The notes beneath the pieces were generated by a model. The model was not told the origin of the DNA. It worked only from the letters and a program-made list of their open reading frames with translations, and did no database searches. 64,000 bases of DNA, taken from assembly GCA_045537455.1 (NCBI GenBank), contig JAZSPM010000156.1, forward strand, positions 1-64,000. Direction: 5' to 3'. The translations under genes and the position numbers were made by a program. Numbering within the stretch: position 1 is the stretch's first letter; each line of letters opens with the position of its first letter. This document shows positions 16,986-26,350 of the stretch, in pieces. Origin of the DNA: Ornithomonoglobus_A sp045537455 (lineage in GTDB: Bacteria; Bacillota; Clostridia; UBA1381).

Positions 16986-17728
16986 TAGCTGTTTACGGTT
17001 GCATCAAAGCGATACGAGGATGAACAGTTCATGTTGAGAACAAAAGACCTGAATGTCACCCTGTCTATGAGCGCAGCCAGCATCATTTCGTTGTCGAAGA
17101 GCTGCGTCCATTCTGAGAACTCCAGGTTGGTCGTAATGATCACGCTGGAGCGCTCAGAACGCTCTGAGATGACCTGAAACAGCATCTCGGACTGGTATCT
17201 GTTGAAAGTCAGATAGCTCAGCTCATCAATGATCAGCAGCTCATTTTTATTCAGTGCCTTCTCAAAGCGGGAAAGCCGGTTCATCTGCACCGCTTCTGCA
17301 AGCTCAGCCGCAAGATTGACAGCGGTATAGAATTTCACGCGGTATCCCGCTTCACAGGCATTCATCCCAAGCGCAATCGAAAGATGAGTCTTGCCGCTTC
17401 CGGGATTTCCGATCATGACGATGTTTTGCCGCTGTTTGATGAAATCGCAGGAAGCCAGCTGTCGGACGGTGCTTGCGCTCACATTCTCCAGCCGTGTCAG
17501 ATCAAATTCATCAAGTGTTTTCAGTGAAGGAAATCTTGCTGCCTTGATCCGCCGCTTTTGTCCGGTGACTGAGCGTTCGGCTAGTTCCTGCTTCATCAGC
17601 TGGATCAGGAATTGCTCATAACCGTCTTCGGCGGAAAGCTGGCGGATAATCTTCTCGTAGCTGTTGAAAGTCGGCAGCCGCAGTTGTTTGGCATAGAGCC
17701 GGATCGTTTCTTTTTGCACGCTGTTCAT
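16985..17728 (-). CDS. istB: IstB-type ATP-binding transposition helper
   Basis: 247 residues. DnaC/IstB-like AAA ATPase: Walker A GNPGSGKTHL, Walker B LLIIDELSYL, sensor IITTNLEFSEW and Arg-finger region MLAALIDRVTFRS. It works with IstA to direct target choice in IS21 elements. The frame is intact and overlaps istA by 4 bases, as usual, but the partner transposase is broken, so it is probably not functional here. Confidence 0.9.
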   Translation of the reverse strand: MNSVQKETIRLYAKQLRLPTFNSYEKIIRQLSAEDGYEQFLIQLMKQELAERSVTGQKRRIKAARFPSLKTLDEFDLTRLENVSASTVRQLASCDFIKQRQNIVMIGNPGSGKTHLSIALGMNACEAGYRVKFYTAVNLAAELAEAVQMNRLSRFEKALNKNELLIIDELSYLTFNRYQSEMLFQVISERSERSSVIITTNLEFSEWTQLFDNEMMLAALIDRVTFRSFVLNMNCSSSYRFDATVNS

Positions 17729-18510
17729 ACGGATTCACCGCCTCTCAGGAGTGAATCATAGCGCTGCAGGTTCGGCATCAGGATGTGTATTTCCGGCGCT
17801 GTCGTCACAGCAGGAACCGCAGCCTTACAGGTACAGGCATACAACGTATCATAGGAATCAGCATAAGGCAGATATTGCAGCAGATTATCTCCCTCTTCCA
17901 GATAAAGTCGCAGTGCCTTGACAATTTCTTTCGGGCTCTGCAGTTTCATCAGGAAACTATAGAATACTTTGGGTACCGTCTCTTTGACAGGCGCTGCATG
18001 GTATACGCTTCGTGGGCGTTTTTCGATCAGTCCGATGTAGTGTTCCAACCGGTAATGTGTACGGTCATGACGGTAATCCCGATCGTATTCTGCAATCATT
18101 TCGCCGCGGTACAGCATCTGCACCTTGTTCCCGCTGCCTTTCACGGTAACGGTCTTTCCGCTGAACCGGTACGGTACAGAATACTTATTATGATCGAATC
18201 TCACCAACGAGAAATCATCTGCCTGAACCTGTACTGTATTGGAAGTGTCAAAGCGGTATGGCGGCAGCGCAATCCATCTATCTGTGCAGATCTATGCCAT
18301 CGCTCCGACCGTCATGCTTTTGCCGGGTATCCTGTGATTACGGTAATTCCGGCAATATGCAAGCAGACCTGCATTCAGTTCTTCGAGGGAGTCAACGTGC
18401 AGCATGGGCACAAAGTAGTTTCTGCGCACTAGTCCGACCAGACCTTCTACGAGTCCTTTTTCATGCCCTTGTGCCGGGTTGCAAAAAACAGGCTGAAACG
18501 CATAATGCGC
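17725..18510 (-). pseudogene. istA: IstA transposase, 5'-truncated with a nonsense codon
   Basis: The frame starts inside the catalytic core (HYAFQPVFCNPAQGHEKG; the Glu is the last DDE residue) and continues through LVRRNYFVPMLHVDSLEEL. It hits TAG at 18292-18294, then continues in the same frame through the C-terminal Mu-type domain (VRFDHNKYSVPYRFSGKTV) to 17725. The N-terminal helix-turn-helix and the first two catalytic Asp residues are lost. Confidence 0.85.
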
Positions 18511-18752
18511 AGAGAGTGCAAGGTATTTATCTGGTCGAGGTCAGGGCGTGTTCTGCCGTGCTCCCAGTTGCTGATGGCATTTGACTTGACGCCGAGCATC
18601 TCTGCAAGCGCCATCTGCTCTATACGCTTTTTCTCACGGTAGTATTTTACGCGCTGTCCTACAATGTGTATTTCCTTTTTGACGACCTCCTCCTGCTTTG
18701 TCAAATTAAATGCAGCAGAAGTCGGTTCACCTGTCTTTTTCTTAGCTCCCAT
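18511..18752 (-). pseudogene. XRE-family regulator cut by the IS21 remnant
   Basis: About 80 residues remain. The helix-turn-helix is complete (VKYYREKKRIEQMALAEML, then GVKSNAISNWEHGRTRPDLD), with a basic N-terminal tail. Normal sequence ends at INTL, where IstA DNA joins. A good GGAG site precedes the ATG. A chimeric frame continues 20 codons into the IS, so a truncated DNA-binding protein could still be made. Confidence 0.75.
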
Positions 18753-18909
18753 AATAGACTCCTTTCACAGCCAATATGGTATTGATCGGGCTGCCGGATC
18801 CATCAATGTACAATTCAAACAAATGTTCTGCAAAATAATTGTGCAGCCCTACAAAGTTTTCCTGTCGGCATTCTGCTCCGGAGTATGAAAACTCTAGCTG
18901 TCATGCCAT
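18742..18909 (-). pseudogene. Small reading frame upstream of XRE with an early stop
   Basis: The frame reads Met-Ala-stop and then stays open for 52 codons (QLEFSYSGAECRQENFVG, HNYFAEHLFELYIDGSG, SPINTILAVKGVYYGS), ending just inside the XRE start. The residue composition looks like real protein. A TGG to TGA change at codon 3 would explain it. The protein is not recognised. Confidence 0.35.
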
Positions 18910-18919
18910 CTTTGTGTTT

Positions 18920-18989
18920 AGTATATCACATTATCACGAAAATGTCAAGCATATTTTCTATTGACATTTTCGCGATAATGATGTAATAT
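18920..18989. promoter_or_regulatory. Divergent promoters with a 20-base inverted-repeat operator
   Basis: CATTATCACGAAAATGTCAA and its near-perfect complement (one change) are separated by 12 bases. Each arm contains a TTGACA -35 box, with matching -10 boxes 17 bases away: TATACT toward the XRE gene (minus) and TAATAT toward the 19182 gene (plus). This is the usual layout of an XRE switch. Confidence 0.8.
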
Positions 18990-19181
18990 GTTAATGTCGG
19001 TATCCGGCCTACGGAAAAAAGATACCTCAGTCCGCCTTAAGGTGTGTGGCAGACGGGGCAGCAGTCATGCAGGGTACCGCTTCGCCATCAACCCACTTCG
19101 CCACGAAAAGATATAGATACGAACAAAGAAGGAGTATTTGTAGGAAATAACGTAAGTTGCGAAATCAAGGAGGGCGTATAA

Positions 19182-19862
19182 ATGACATATCAGCAGAAAC
19201 AAACCACACTTCAGCCAATGGAAGGAAATATTTCAGCAAGTCCGCTGCCGTTTCAGGAGCACTGCACAACGGCGCTTCCCTTTATTACTGTACCGGATGA
19301 GGACAGTGCCTACGCTCTGCAGGTCGCACCGAACTGCGATTCAGCGACACTTCCGCAGGGGATTGAGAATCTTGAGGGCAAGAGAGTCATCGATATTCCG
19401 GTGTTTGAGAGCATGACACACTACCTGATGAGCAAGGAAGGCGCAGATAAAAGACTGACACTGTATTCTTTTCTGAATGACCTGCTCCGCAAGGGCAGGC
19501 TTTCCGGCATCGTGGGCTTTCAGGTACTGGACCGCATCATCAACCGTCAGGTCTGCGATTTTACGGAGTTCAGATACTGGGAGCTTGACCGTCAGGAGTT
19601 CATAGCGGATATTTCAGTAACGCTTACATTAAAAACAAAGGAAGGCCCCCGTGAGTGGAAGGGCGTGCTTGTCTGCTACTGCGGCTTCACGCATCAGTTC
19701 TACATGACGGTAGAAGAGCTCGTAATGCGTACAGACCGTGCAAGCGAGGGATGCTTTGCTATGGGAACGTATTTTAATTTACGCTTACATACCAACGGTA
19801 ACGAACACAATGGGTCAGTGCTGACAACAACCAATTACAGCCTCATCAGAAACGAAACATAA
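19182..19862 (+). CDS. Mobile-element protein, probably C-terminally truncated
   Basis: 226 residues. The central part (LPQGIENLEGKRVIDIPVFE, FLNDLLRKGRLSGIVGF, RQVCDFTEFRYWELDRQEF) resembles the N-terminal part of a larger protein carried by Clostridia integrative elements, sometimes joined to an ImmA/IrrE-type peptidase; this recollection is not certain. The last ~45 residues look different and end in a strong hairpin, which suggests truncation. AGGAGGGCG lies 9 bases before the ATG, and it is driven from the XRE-type divergent promoter. Confidence 0.55.
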   Translation: MTYQQKQTTLQPMEGNISASPLPFQEHCTTALPFITVPDEDSAYALQVAPNCDSATLPQGIENLEGKRVIDIPVFESMTHYLMSKEGADKRLTLYSFLNDLLRKGRLSGIVGFQVLDRIINRQVCDFTEFRYWELDRQEFIADISVTLTLKTKEGPREWKGVLVCYCGFTHQFYMTVEELVMRTDRASEGCFAMGTYFNLRLHTNGNEHNGSVLTTTNYSLIRNET

Positions 19863-19895
19863 TACTGTATGCTTCTTTTCTGATGAGGCTGTAAT
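19834..19895. repeat. 19-base perfect inverted repeat at the end of the 19182 gene
   Basis: ATTACAGCCTCATCAGAAA and its exact complement are separated by 24 bases and span the stop codon. There is no T-run, so it may be a stem-loop or the footprint of a mobile element rather than a simple terminator. Confidence 0.6.
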
Positions 19896-19964
19896 GGTCA
19901 ACATGCTATCTCTAAGATTCCGTGAAGGCAGCGCTCGCGCACCGGCGTTTTCGCTTATTCCGTT

Positions 19965-20654
19965 TTATGATGTGATGTTGAAAAGAATACTTTGGGGAAC
20001 AATGCGAAGCGCTGCTGTATGTGAACCAGTCTCGCTGCACAAGGCATACCAGTGCATTTCATCCAGTTTCCTGCTGTAAAACCGGACATTTGAAAAACCG
20101 GAAAGAGCACGGTTCAGATTAACGGAACCGTCCGGATGAACATCTACAGAAAAATCGGAAAGGGGACGCATCAAACCGATTCCACAATACTTAACATAGC
20201 TTTCTTTCAGTGTCCACACCTGATAGAATCCATCTGCCCTTGCATCCGGTTCCATGCTATTCAGCCAATCAATTTCTGATTGGGCAAACGAGCAGTAAAT
20301 ATCTTTATACGCTGTTTCCCGCATTTCCTCAACATCAATTCCGATGTTGACCTTTCCGACTGCGCATACGATCCAGTCTCCGGAATGTGAAAGATTAAAA
20401 TGAACATCACAATCTTTCAGGAGCGGCTTTCCGTTTTCAGTATATTGAAACACCGCCGTATTATGATCCATTCCGAATTGTTTCGCAAGCGCATAACGCA
20501 GCAGGAGTTCTGCCGCGAGACAGCGAATCTTGTCCTTATCGTAGTGATATTGTGCAATTCGAGCTTGCCTTTCCTCCGATACTGCCGTACACAGATCAGA
20601 GATCTGCTCATACCGGACGATATCTCTGATATTTACCGCATACGGATAAACCAA
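19965..20654 (-). CDS. Sfp-type 4'-phosphopantetheinyl transferase
   Basis: 229 residues. The three family motifs are present: GKPLL with HFNLSHSGDW, GIDVEEM with the metal-binding Asp and Glu, and WTLKESYVKYCG. It transfers phosphopantetheine from CoA to the serine of carrier domains. With seven carrier proteins or domains encoded in the 29-50 kb cluster (two ACP and two T in the large protein, two T in the NRPS, others elsewhere in the cell) it is the likely activator. Starts at TTG with GGGAGGTG 7 bases upstream. It is the last gene on the cluster side, separated by 225 bases from the anti-sigma gene; that gap holds nothing I recognise. Confidence 0.9.
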   Translation of the reverse strand: MVYPYAVNIRDIVRYEQISDLCTAVSEERQARIAQYHYDKDKIRCLAAELLLRYALAKQFGMDHNTAVFQYTENGKPLLKDCDVHFNLSHSGDWIVCAVGKVNIGIDVEEMRETAYKDIYCSFAQSEIDWLNSMEPDARADGFYQVWTLKESYVKYCGIGLMRPLSDFSVDVHPDGSVNLNRALSGFSNVRFYSRKLDEMHWYALCSETGSHTAALRIVPQSILFNITS

Positions 20655-20879
20655 GCTGTCACACCTCCCAGCTTTTTTGTGTCTTTTTATTCTCTTGTCA
20701 TGCCGATTCGGTAAAAGCTGTCAGCAGCGCCCCACATTTGAAAGAACTTTTACAAATTGCTTGTTCATCAACAATATCGGAGTCCTCTCGCAATTTAATT
20801 GTATTGCCGAAATCATCCGGCTATTTCCAATCGTGTAAAAGCAATTATTCAAATATCAAAACTGAGAGTCAACTCCAAT

Positions 20880-21659
20880 TCACTTTTTCGCCGACTGACC
20901 ATAGCCAATCATCACTGAAATCAGAGCACATAAACAGCAGACCAAAATACTGATCCAACTGCTTTTTAAGACAGCTGAAATGCCGTTTTCTTTTAAGAAC
21001 ACCCCATTCGTCAACATGGCACCGAAAATTGCTAACACAAATCCAACACCAACACAGTAGCCGTCAGCAACATTCGTAAACTTTGCAAGCAAAACGGTGA
21101 TCCATATAATAGCAGCCCATATACAACACACTGGCAACGCTTTGGACATAAACCACGAAGCGGGATTAACCATGAAGAATTTGTTTATTATATTTTCGAT
21201 AAAGAACAGATATAGGGGTACAAGTACAGTCGCCGCGCCCAATGTCCATATCAATTTATTTTCTTTCTTCAGCACAGCGGTCATCACAACAGCAAAAACC
21301 AGTGCCACAGAAGCAGCTACAATATAAAACCATGTAAATCTCTTGTTTATCGCAAAATTTACTATTCCGGGTATTAGAAGTGATAAAAACAGAATCGTGA
21401 CAAAAATTCCTCTCAGCATATATATCCTCCTTGTCTTTACCAGCCCGTCTTTCAGCATTTCTGATTCCTTAAGACAGTCCAAAGCATCGGCTTTCATGCT
21501 CTTCGTCAAACTAATATACTCGGCTTTGCAGCTTTCACATTCTTTCAAATGCTCTTCAATATCGCGCCTGGTGACCTCGCTGGTCACATTATCTATGTAA
21601 TTAGGTAATAAATCAAGCACAATATTGCAATTGATTTTGGAGTTGTTTTTTCCATTCAT
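20880..21659 (-). CDS. Zinc-finger anti-sigma factor, membrane-bound
   Basis: 259 residues. The N-terminal ZAS-like finger (LDLLPNYIDNVTS, then HLKECESCKAEY) carries the His-x3-Cys-x2-Cys set, followed by about six membrane helices from residue 80 on. It lies 18 bases after an ECF sigma gene. Its role is to sequester that sigma factor at the membrane. The multi-helix membrane part may sense envelope stress, for example from the lipopeptide or from competitors; that is inference. Confidence 0.85.
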   Translation of the reverse strand: MNGKNNSKINCNIVLDLLPNYIDNVTSEVTRRDIEEHLKECESCKAEYISLTKSMKADALDCLKESEMLKDGLVKTRRIYMLRGIFVTILFLSLLIPGIVNFAINKRFTWFYIVAASVALVFAVVMTAVLKKENKLIWTLGAATVLVPLYLFFIENIINKFFMVNPASWFMSKALPVCCIWAAIIWITVLLAKFTNVADGYCVGVGFVLAIFGAMLTNGVFLKENGISAVLKSSWISILVCCLCALISVMIGYGQSAKK

Positions 21660-21677
21660 GATTTCTGCTCCTTTCTA

Positions 21678-22175
21678 TTATTTTCGATTTGCTTTTAATT
21701 CCTGCAACATTTTTTTCCCCCTGTAAAATGTCACTCTTGCCCATGTCTCACTTTTTCCCAAAATATCTCCAATCTCCTTATAGCTTAAAAAACCTGATAA
21801 CCGCATGTACATTACCTCCCTTACTTGCTCATCGAGACTATGAAGATCTTTATAGATCTCGACTGCATCCATATGCGCGAGGCATTCTTCTTCCATATCC
21901 CGATTGGTGCTGATCGTATCTGACACATCATCCAAAGGTACAAATTGCTGCTTTCGCTTTAATTCTCTGTACCACATCCTTTTTGCAATCTGACATAACC
22001 ACACCATAATTTGGCACTCACCGCGGAAATTGCCGATTGTTTTAGTGGCTTGATAAAAAGTTTCCTGTAGTAATTCTTCAGACAGATCCGGATCCCGCGT
22101 CAAACTGACCAAATATTTATAGACTTCCTTCGCGTATTTTTTGTATATTTCTTCCAAAGATTCTTTTGTATACAT
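21678..22175 (-). CDS. ECF-type RNA polymerase sigma factor
   Basis: 165 residues. Region 2 (DLSEELLQETFYQATKTI, FRGECQIMVWLCQIAKR) and region 4 (LDEQVREVMYMRLSGFL, YKEIGDILGKSETWARV) are complete. Strong GGAGGGGGG site. Paired with the zinc-finger anti-sigma gene. A TGTAAC-type promoter lies just upstream (22224-22251) and a similar one lies before the ABC exporter operon, so it may control both. Confidence 0.9.
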   Translation of the reverse strand: MYTKESLEEIYKKYAKEVYKYLVSLTRDPDLSEELLQETFYQATKTIGNFRGECQIMVWLCQIAKRMWYRELKRKQQFVPLDDVSDTISTNRDMEEECLAHMDAVEIYKDLHSLDEQVREVMYMRLSGFLSYKEIGDILGKSETWARVTFYRGKKMLQELKANRK

Positions 22176-22223
22176 TAATAATTGATCCCCCCTCCTTATC
22201 CATTTTCACTTATCGTTTACAAA

Positions 22224-22251
22224 GGTATCAATATACCAAAAAGAGGTTACA
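22224..22251 (-). promoter_or_regulatory. Possible ECF-type promoter of the sigma/anti-sigma pair
   Basis: Minus strand TGTAAC, 16 bases, GATACC, overlapping the stop codon of the MBL gene. A similar pair occurs at 26237-26263. Confidence 0.4.
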
Positions 22252-22942
22252 ATTGTTCCGTCAAAATCGAATTGCTGTTCTGCAAAACTTTTTGGCGCAC
22301 AAAAAATTCATCTTGCGAAAGAATCATACTCATATTGTCTTTCATAATATCCCCTAATTGCTGTCCGACCATTTTATAATATACATGTCCCGAATAGATC
22401 TTATAATTTTCAGTGCAGGTATTTATGATTTTCTGAATGCTCTCATACATATCTTGAATAGATTGCTCACCATATGTACACATTCCGCATCCTTCGTAAA
22501 AAATCACATCTCCCACGAAAAAATTATCATCTATCAGATATCCCATGCTTCCTTTAGTATGCCCGGGTAAAAGCATACAAGAAACGGGAATCCGATTGAT
22601 TTTCAAAACTTCTTCGTTATCAGTCAAATGAAGGTTTTCACAACGAAACCCATATTCCTCCGCTTCAATTGATGACATATAAACAGGAACATGGTATTTC
22701 TCAGCGAAAAAGTTTGCAAGATTTGTATGATCACGATGGGAATGCGTGAGCAGCACTGCTGCTACACGCAATTTCCTATCTTCAATACACATCTCATAAA
22801 CACTTGAATCCCATGACGGATCTATTAGAATTGTCGTTTTGTCCTCACAGTCTTCAATCATATAAGAATAATTAGAATACTCGCCTTTTCTTGTATTCAC
22901 AATATGAACCATCAGCTGCAACGCTATCACTACACCCTTCAT
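22247..22942 (-). CDS. MBL-fold hydrolase of the biosynthetic cluster
   Basis: 231 residues. Glyoxalase II-like set: THSHRDHTN, LLPGHTKGS, VGDVIFYEG and a C-terminal GHVYY. Similar enzymes (PksB/BaeB) are encoded in trans-AT polyketide clusters such as bacillaene, where they act as acyl hydrolases on carrier-bound chains. Here, with no thioesterase in the cluster, it could release or proofread stalled chains. The start is uncertain: a second ATG ten codons in (MVHIVNTRKG) is possible because no good ribosome site marks the first. Confidence 0.75.
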   Translation of the reverse strand: MKGVVIALQLMVHIVNTRKGEYSNYSYMIEDCEDKTTILIDPSWDSSVYEMCIEDRKLRVAAVLLTHSHRDHTNLANFFAEKYHVPVYMSSIEAEEYGFRCENLHLTDNEEVLKINRIPVSCMLLPGHTKGSMGYLIDDNFFVGDVIFYEGCGMCTYGEQSIQDMYESIQKIINTCTENYKIYSGHVYYKMVGQQLGDIMKDNMSMILSQDEFFVRQKVLQNSNSILTEQL

Positions 22943-23013
22943 TCTTTTGTATATGCAGACATACGTTCATTACAGAATACATTTCCAATCGCTTTAACCG
23001 CCAGCGACAATTG

Positions 23014-23703
23014 TCACATATTGACAACGCTTCCGTCTTTCATTCTAATAATGCGATTGCCATATTCTGCTGCTTCTTCCGAATGTGTAACCTGAATAAT
23101 CGTGGTCCCTTTCTTTTCGTTAATTTCCTTAAACAGATTCATAACCTGTGTGCCGGAATTACTATCCAAATTACCGATCGGTTCATCGGCAAGAATGATT
23201 TCCGGCTCCATAATTAACGCTCTCGCAATTGCAACTCTTTGCTGCTGTCCGCCGGACAATTCTCTCGGTGTAAACTTCTTTCGCTCCGACAATCCTACGA
23301 ATCGCAGCACTTCCTCCAGTTTACCGTTATAATCAGAAACCCTCAGTCCATCCATAATGACAGGAAGCAGCACATTGTCTTCCACAGTTAAGTTTTGAAC
23401 CAAATTATAGAACTGGAAAATAAAGCCCATTTGTCTTCGTCTCATAATGCCCTTTTCTTTATCGCTCATTTGAGCTATTCTTTTCCCGCCTAATGTAACA
23501 ACGCCCTTTGTAGGAGAATCCAGACCGCCCATAATATACAGCAGCGTACTCTTGCCGCATCCGGACTGCCCCATAATCGAAACGAATTCTCCTTTTTTAA
23601 TATCCAGGTTAATATTTCTCAAAACCTGAATGGCCTGCTTACCGCTTTCAAATTCCTTACATACATCTCTGACCTGTAAAATGCTTTCGTTATAGTTATT
23701 CAT
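23014..23703 (-). CDS. ABC transporter ATP-binding protein (MacB/LolD-like)
   Basis: 229 residues. Walker A GQSGCGKST, Q-loop FQFYNLVQNLTV, signature LSGGQQQRVAIARAL, Walker B IILADEP and the H-loop THSEEAA are all intact. The sequence class is that of FtsX-type permease partners used for lipoprotein or peptide export and for peptide-antibiotic resistance. It overlaps the end of the permease gene by 8 bases, so the two form one transporter. Confidence 0.9.
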   Translation of the reverse strand: MNNYNESILQVRDVCKEFESGKQAIQVLRNINLDIKKGEFVSIMGQSGCGKSTLLYIMGGLDSPTKGVVTLGGKRIAQMSDKEKGIMRRRQMGFIFQFYNLVQNLTVEDNVLLPVIMDGLRVSDYNGKLEEVLRFVGLSERKKFTPRELSGGQQQRVAIARALIMEPEIILADEPIGNLDSNSGTQVMNLFKEINEKKGTTIIQVTHSEEAAEYGNRIIRMKDGSVVNM

Positions 23704-26170
23704 ATTTTAACTCCTCCACAATATTCATTTTCTTCAATCTTCTGATAGGTTCAATTGTTGTAACCAAGATAATTGCCAAAGTGACAATGAGAACGCCTAA
23801 AACGATACCTAATTTTGCATGATAACTGATAACCAGTCCCAAACCGCTCGTAAGTTTCGGAATGCAAGCTACAAGAGGAACATATACCAAAAGCAGTGTC
23901 AAAGCAATTGATATAAATGAAATAATTGATTCCCAAAGAATCATATCCTTGATCTGCTTCATGTCCATGCAAACACTGTACAAGGTTGCAAACTCTTTCT
24001 TTCTCCTGATAAAAGCAACTATCATATTACTTGAAATACCGATAACAATAACCACACTTGCCATTATAATGGAAGCAATCAGTATTCTGATAATGGTATT
24101 TACAGTATTAATCTGTTCCTGAAGGAAATCCATAGTAGTTTGCACTGTAATATTTTTATCAATATACTTTTGAGAAATCTGCACTGCGATCTTATCTGCT
24201 TCCCCGCTCGTTTTCATCAATATTCTTTCCGGATTCTTCTCAAAAATTCTCTTGTAATTTTCCAGACTGATACCGACAAAGACTCGATCTGTAGTACCGC
24301 GTGAGCAATCCCATGTATCTACAACTGTAAAATCACCGGCTTCCTTTTTTCTCTTATCGTCATAATACAGTTTTATTTTGTCGCCGACGCTGATATTCTT
24401 TACTCTTGCCCAATATTGATCTATTACAATTCCATTTTCAACAGAAGCCAGTTTATTATCCAGCGCAGCACCTTCCCCGGAATAAGAAAGCGCTTCCATA
24501 TACTGATTTAGATAATCGAAATTCTCAACGCCATATACTCGGCAATAGCCATTTGCATAATTACCAAATGCCATAACCTCATAGGATTCAAACGCACCCT
24601 CGACGCCTTCAAACTTCTCCATGTCTTCTTTATGAATATCTGTTTCATCATTGATAATAGAGATAATGTCAAAGCCATAGGAATCCAAGTCGTTCTGTGC
24701 TGTATTACGGATTCCGTCAATAATTGTAATCAGAATAAGAAAAATAAGGCAAATTGTCACCAGCATGCTGCTGTTATTCCGCACATATCGGTTACTCCGA
24801 ACGCTGGTAACTCCAACAAGGCAACTGCTGCCTTTTTGGATCATCTTTTTCATAAACTTTGAGATGCATGTGATAATGATCTGGACAATGAATGTTGCAC
24901 AAACAATCAGCAGAACATTTGTCAGCAATCCCAAAATATAATTATCGCTTTTATTTAAGAAATATGACGATAAGCACAAACCCAGGATGATGCATTTAAC
25001 TACGATGCCTCGGTTTTCTTTCACTTCCTTCACGGAATTTGTCTGAAGAATGATTTCTTTTATATCCGTTTTGCTGGCACTGATAACTTTAGTCAGTGCC
25101 ATAATCGGTGCAAGCGCCAATCCGATTACCGCCGCCGCAATTAAATATACCGCATTATAATCTACAACCGTTTTTACGCCATATTCCTTGTATTGATTAA
25201 ACATATCTGCCACTTTGGGCAATGCCCACATTCCCAGCAGCACGCCTATTGTCATACCGATTATTCCATACAGGAAGAATTCAAAGAGGACAATGGCTAC
25301 TACTTTTGGCTGATCTGTTCCGATACTTCTAAATGTTCCAATCACCGGCATTCTATCCGTCATAATGATTTTAACAAGGGAAGAAATAATATATCCGCCG
25401 ATCAGAATCACGATACACATGATAATCAGCATGGCGCCGCTGACAGACTGCATCTGAAAGTGCAAGGATTCAAATTCTTCGCCTTCATAAATATTATAAT
25501 CAGGATTCTGCGCAGTTAAAGCCGAAAGGAAACTTGCTGATGATGCTGTTTTCAATCTAACTTTCGTACACTTCCCGCTGTTTCCGGCTATTGCGCTGCA
25601 CGCTTCTATCGGAATAAGCACCTGGATGTTACCCTGTTCTTCATAAAAGGTTCTGTTATTCTCGCCAAGTGCTTTAACAGTAAATTGATATTCCTCATCA
25701 TTATAAAAGAACGACAAACTACTGCCAACATTTAAACCATATTTTTCAGCGCTTTTCGCACTTATAATACATTCGTCTTTGTTTAAGGAAAAATTGTCTG
25801 AACAATCAATAATTGACAGGGAGCCCATCTTTACATATTGATCTACATCAATTCCTCTTATTGCTGCCCGTATAATCAGATCATCAACATAATATTTTCC
25901 GGTAATATCATAAAGATTTTCCTGTTTCTCTATCTCAACTCCGCTTAGATCAAGAAGATCTGCCGAAAAAGGTTCTTCTTTTTCTATTGTGATATTGGCA
26001 TCTCCGATTGATGCATTATAAACATTTTCATAAGTTGCGGTTACAATATCATTCAGGCTTAATGCGATAACAGATACCATTGTTGAAAGGATGACAATAA
26101 AAATGATTGCCACACTGCGGAATTTGTTTTCAACAATATTCTTAAATAGATGTTTCAGTAAAATTGCCAT
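23696..26170 (-). CDS. FtsX-like ABC transporter permease
   Basis: 824 residues. Layout: N-terminal helix (residues 17-37), large extracellular domain, three helices around residues 250-360 (first FtsX domain), two helices near 395-435, a second extracellular domain and three final helices. This duplicated FtsX plan occurs in BceB/MacB-related exporters and resistance pumps. With the ATPase it probably expels or confers immunity to the lipopeptide, which is inferred from its position in the cluster. An ECF-like promoter precedes it at 26237-26263. Confidence 0.85.
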   Translation of the reverse strand: MAILLKHLFKNIVENKFRSVAIIFIVILSTMVSVIALSLNDIVTATYENVYNASIGDANITIEKEEPFSADLLDLSGVEIEKQENLYDITGKYYVDDLIIRAAIRGIDVDQYVKMGSLSIIDCSDNFSLNKDECIISAKSAEKYGLNVGSSLSFFYNDEEYQFTVKALGENNRTFYEEQGNIQVLIPIEACSAIAGNSGKCTKVRLKTASSASFLSALTAQNPDYNIYEGEEFESLHFQMQSVSGAMLIIMCIVILIGGYIISSLVKIIMTDRMPVIGTFRSIGTDQPKVVAIVLFEFFLYGIIGMTIGVLLGMWALPKVADMFNQYKEYGVKTVVDYNAVYLIAAAVIGLALAPIMALTKVISASKTDIKEIILQTNSVKEVKENRGIVVKCIILGLCLSSYFLNKSDNYILGLLTNVLLIVCATFIVQIIITCISKFMKKMIQKGSSCLVGVTSVRSNRYVRNNSSMLVTICLIFLILITIIDGIRNTAQNDLDSYGFDIISIINDETDIHKEDMEKFEGVEGAFESYEVMAFGNYANGYCRVYGVENFDYLNQYMEALSYSGEGAALDNKLASVENGIVIDQYWARVKNISVGDKIKLYYDDKRKKEAGDFTVVDTWDCSRGTTDRVFVGISLENYKRIFEKNPERILMKTSGEADKIAVQISQKYIDKNITVQTTMDFLQEQINTVNTIIRILIASIIMASVVIVIGISSNMIVAFIRRKKEFATLYSVCMDMKQIKDMILWESIISFISIALTLLLVYVPLVACIPKLTSGLGLVISYHAKLGIVLGVLIVTLAIILVTTIEPIRRLKKMNIVEELKYE

Positions 26171-26236
26171 AAAGATACCTCTCCTATTTCACTTGTTTTG
26201 GGGATTCCTGATATTATTACGGGTTTCTAATATATA

Positions 26237-26263
26237 TGTACCCGGATTTCTAATTTCGTTACA
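26237..26263 (-). promoter_or_regulatory. Possible ECF-type promoter of the ABC exporter
   Basis: Minus strand TGTAAC, 15 bases, GGTACA, about 70 bases before the permease ATG. The -35 box is identical to that before the cluster's ECF sigma gene. Confidence 0.4.
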
Positions 26264-26350
26264 AACTTTTTCAAAAAATTTTTATACGCCGTCAACCGGT
26301 ACTGATATTCCGGCGTTGCAAAGCCTCCGAAGAAGCCCAGGCAAGGATCG

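Larger units (their letters stand above)
16920..18510 (-). mobile_element. IS21-family remnant (istB intact, istA 5'-truncated)
   Basis: The block carries istB, the C-terminal part of istA and, at the low-coordinate side, three spaced copies of TGAGCCA, the multiple terminal repeats expected at an IS21 end. The other end is missing: homology to IstA begins abruptly at about 18510 inside an XRE gene. It cannot transpose by itself. Confidence 0.75.

Noticed and set aside
18990..19181. Possible riboswitch in the leader of the 19182 gene
   Set aside because: Short complementary pieces (GGTATC/GATACC) exist but no conserved core of a known class.
19894..20079. Plus-strand 61-residue frame at the end of the phosphopantetheinyl transferase
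   Set aside because: Overlaps a well-supported gene and has no family resemblance.
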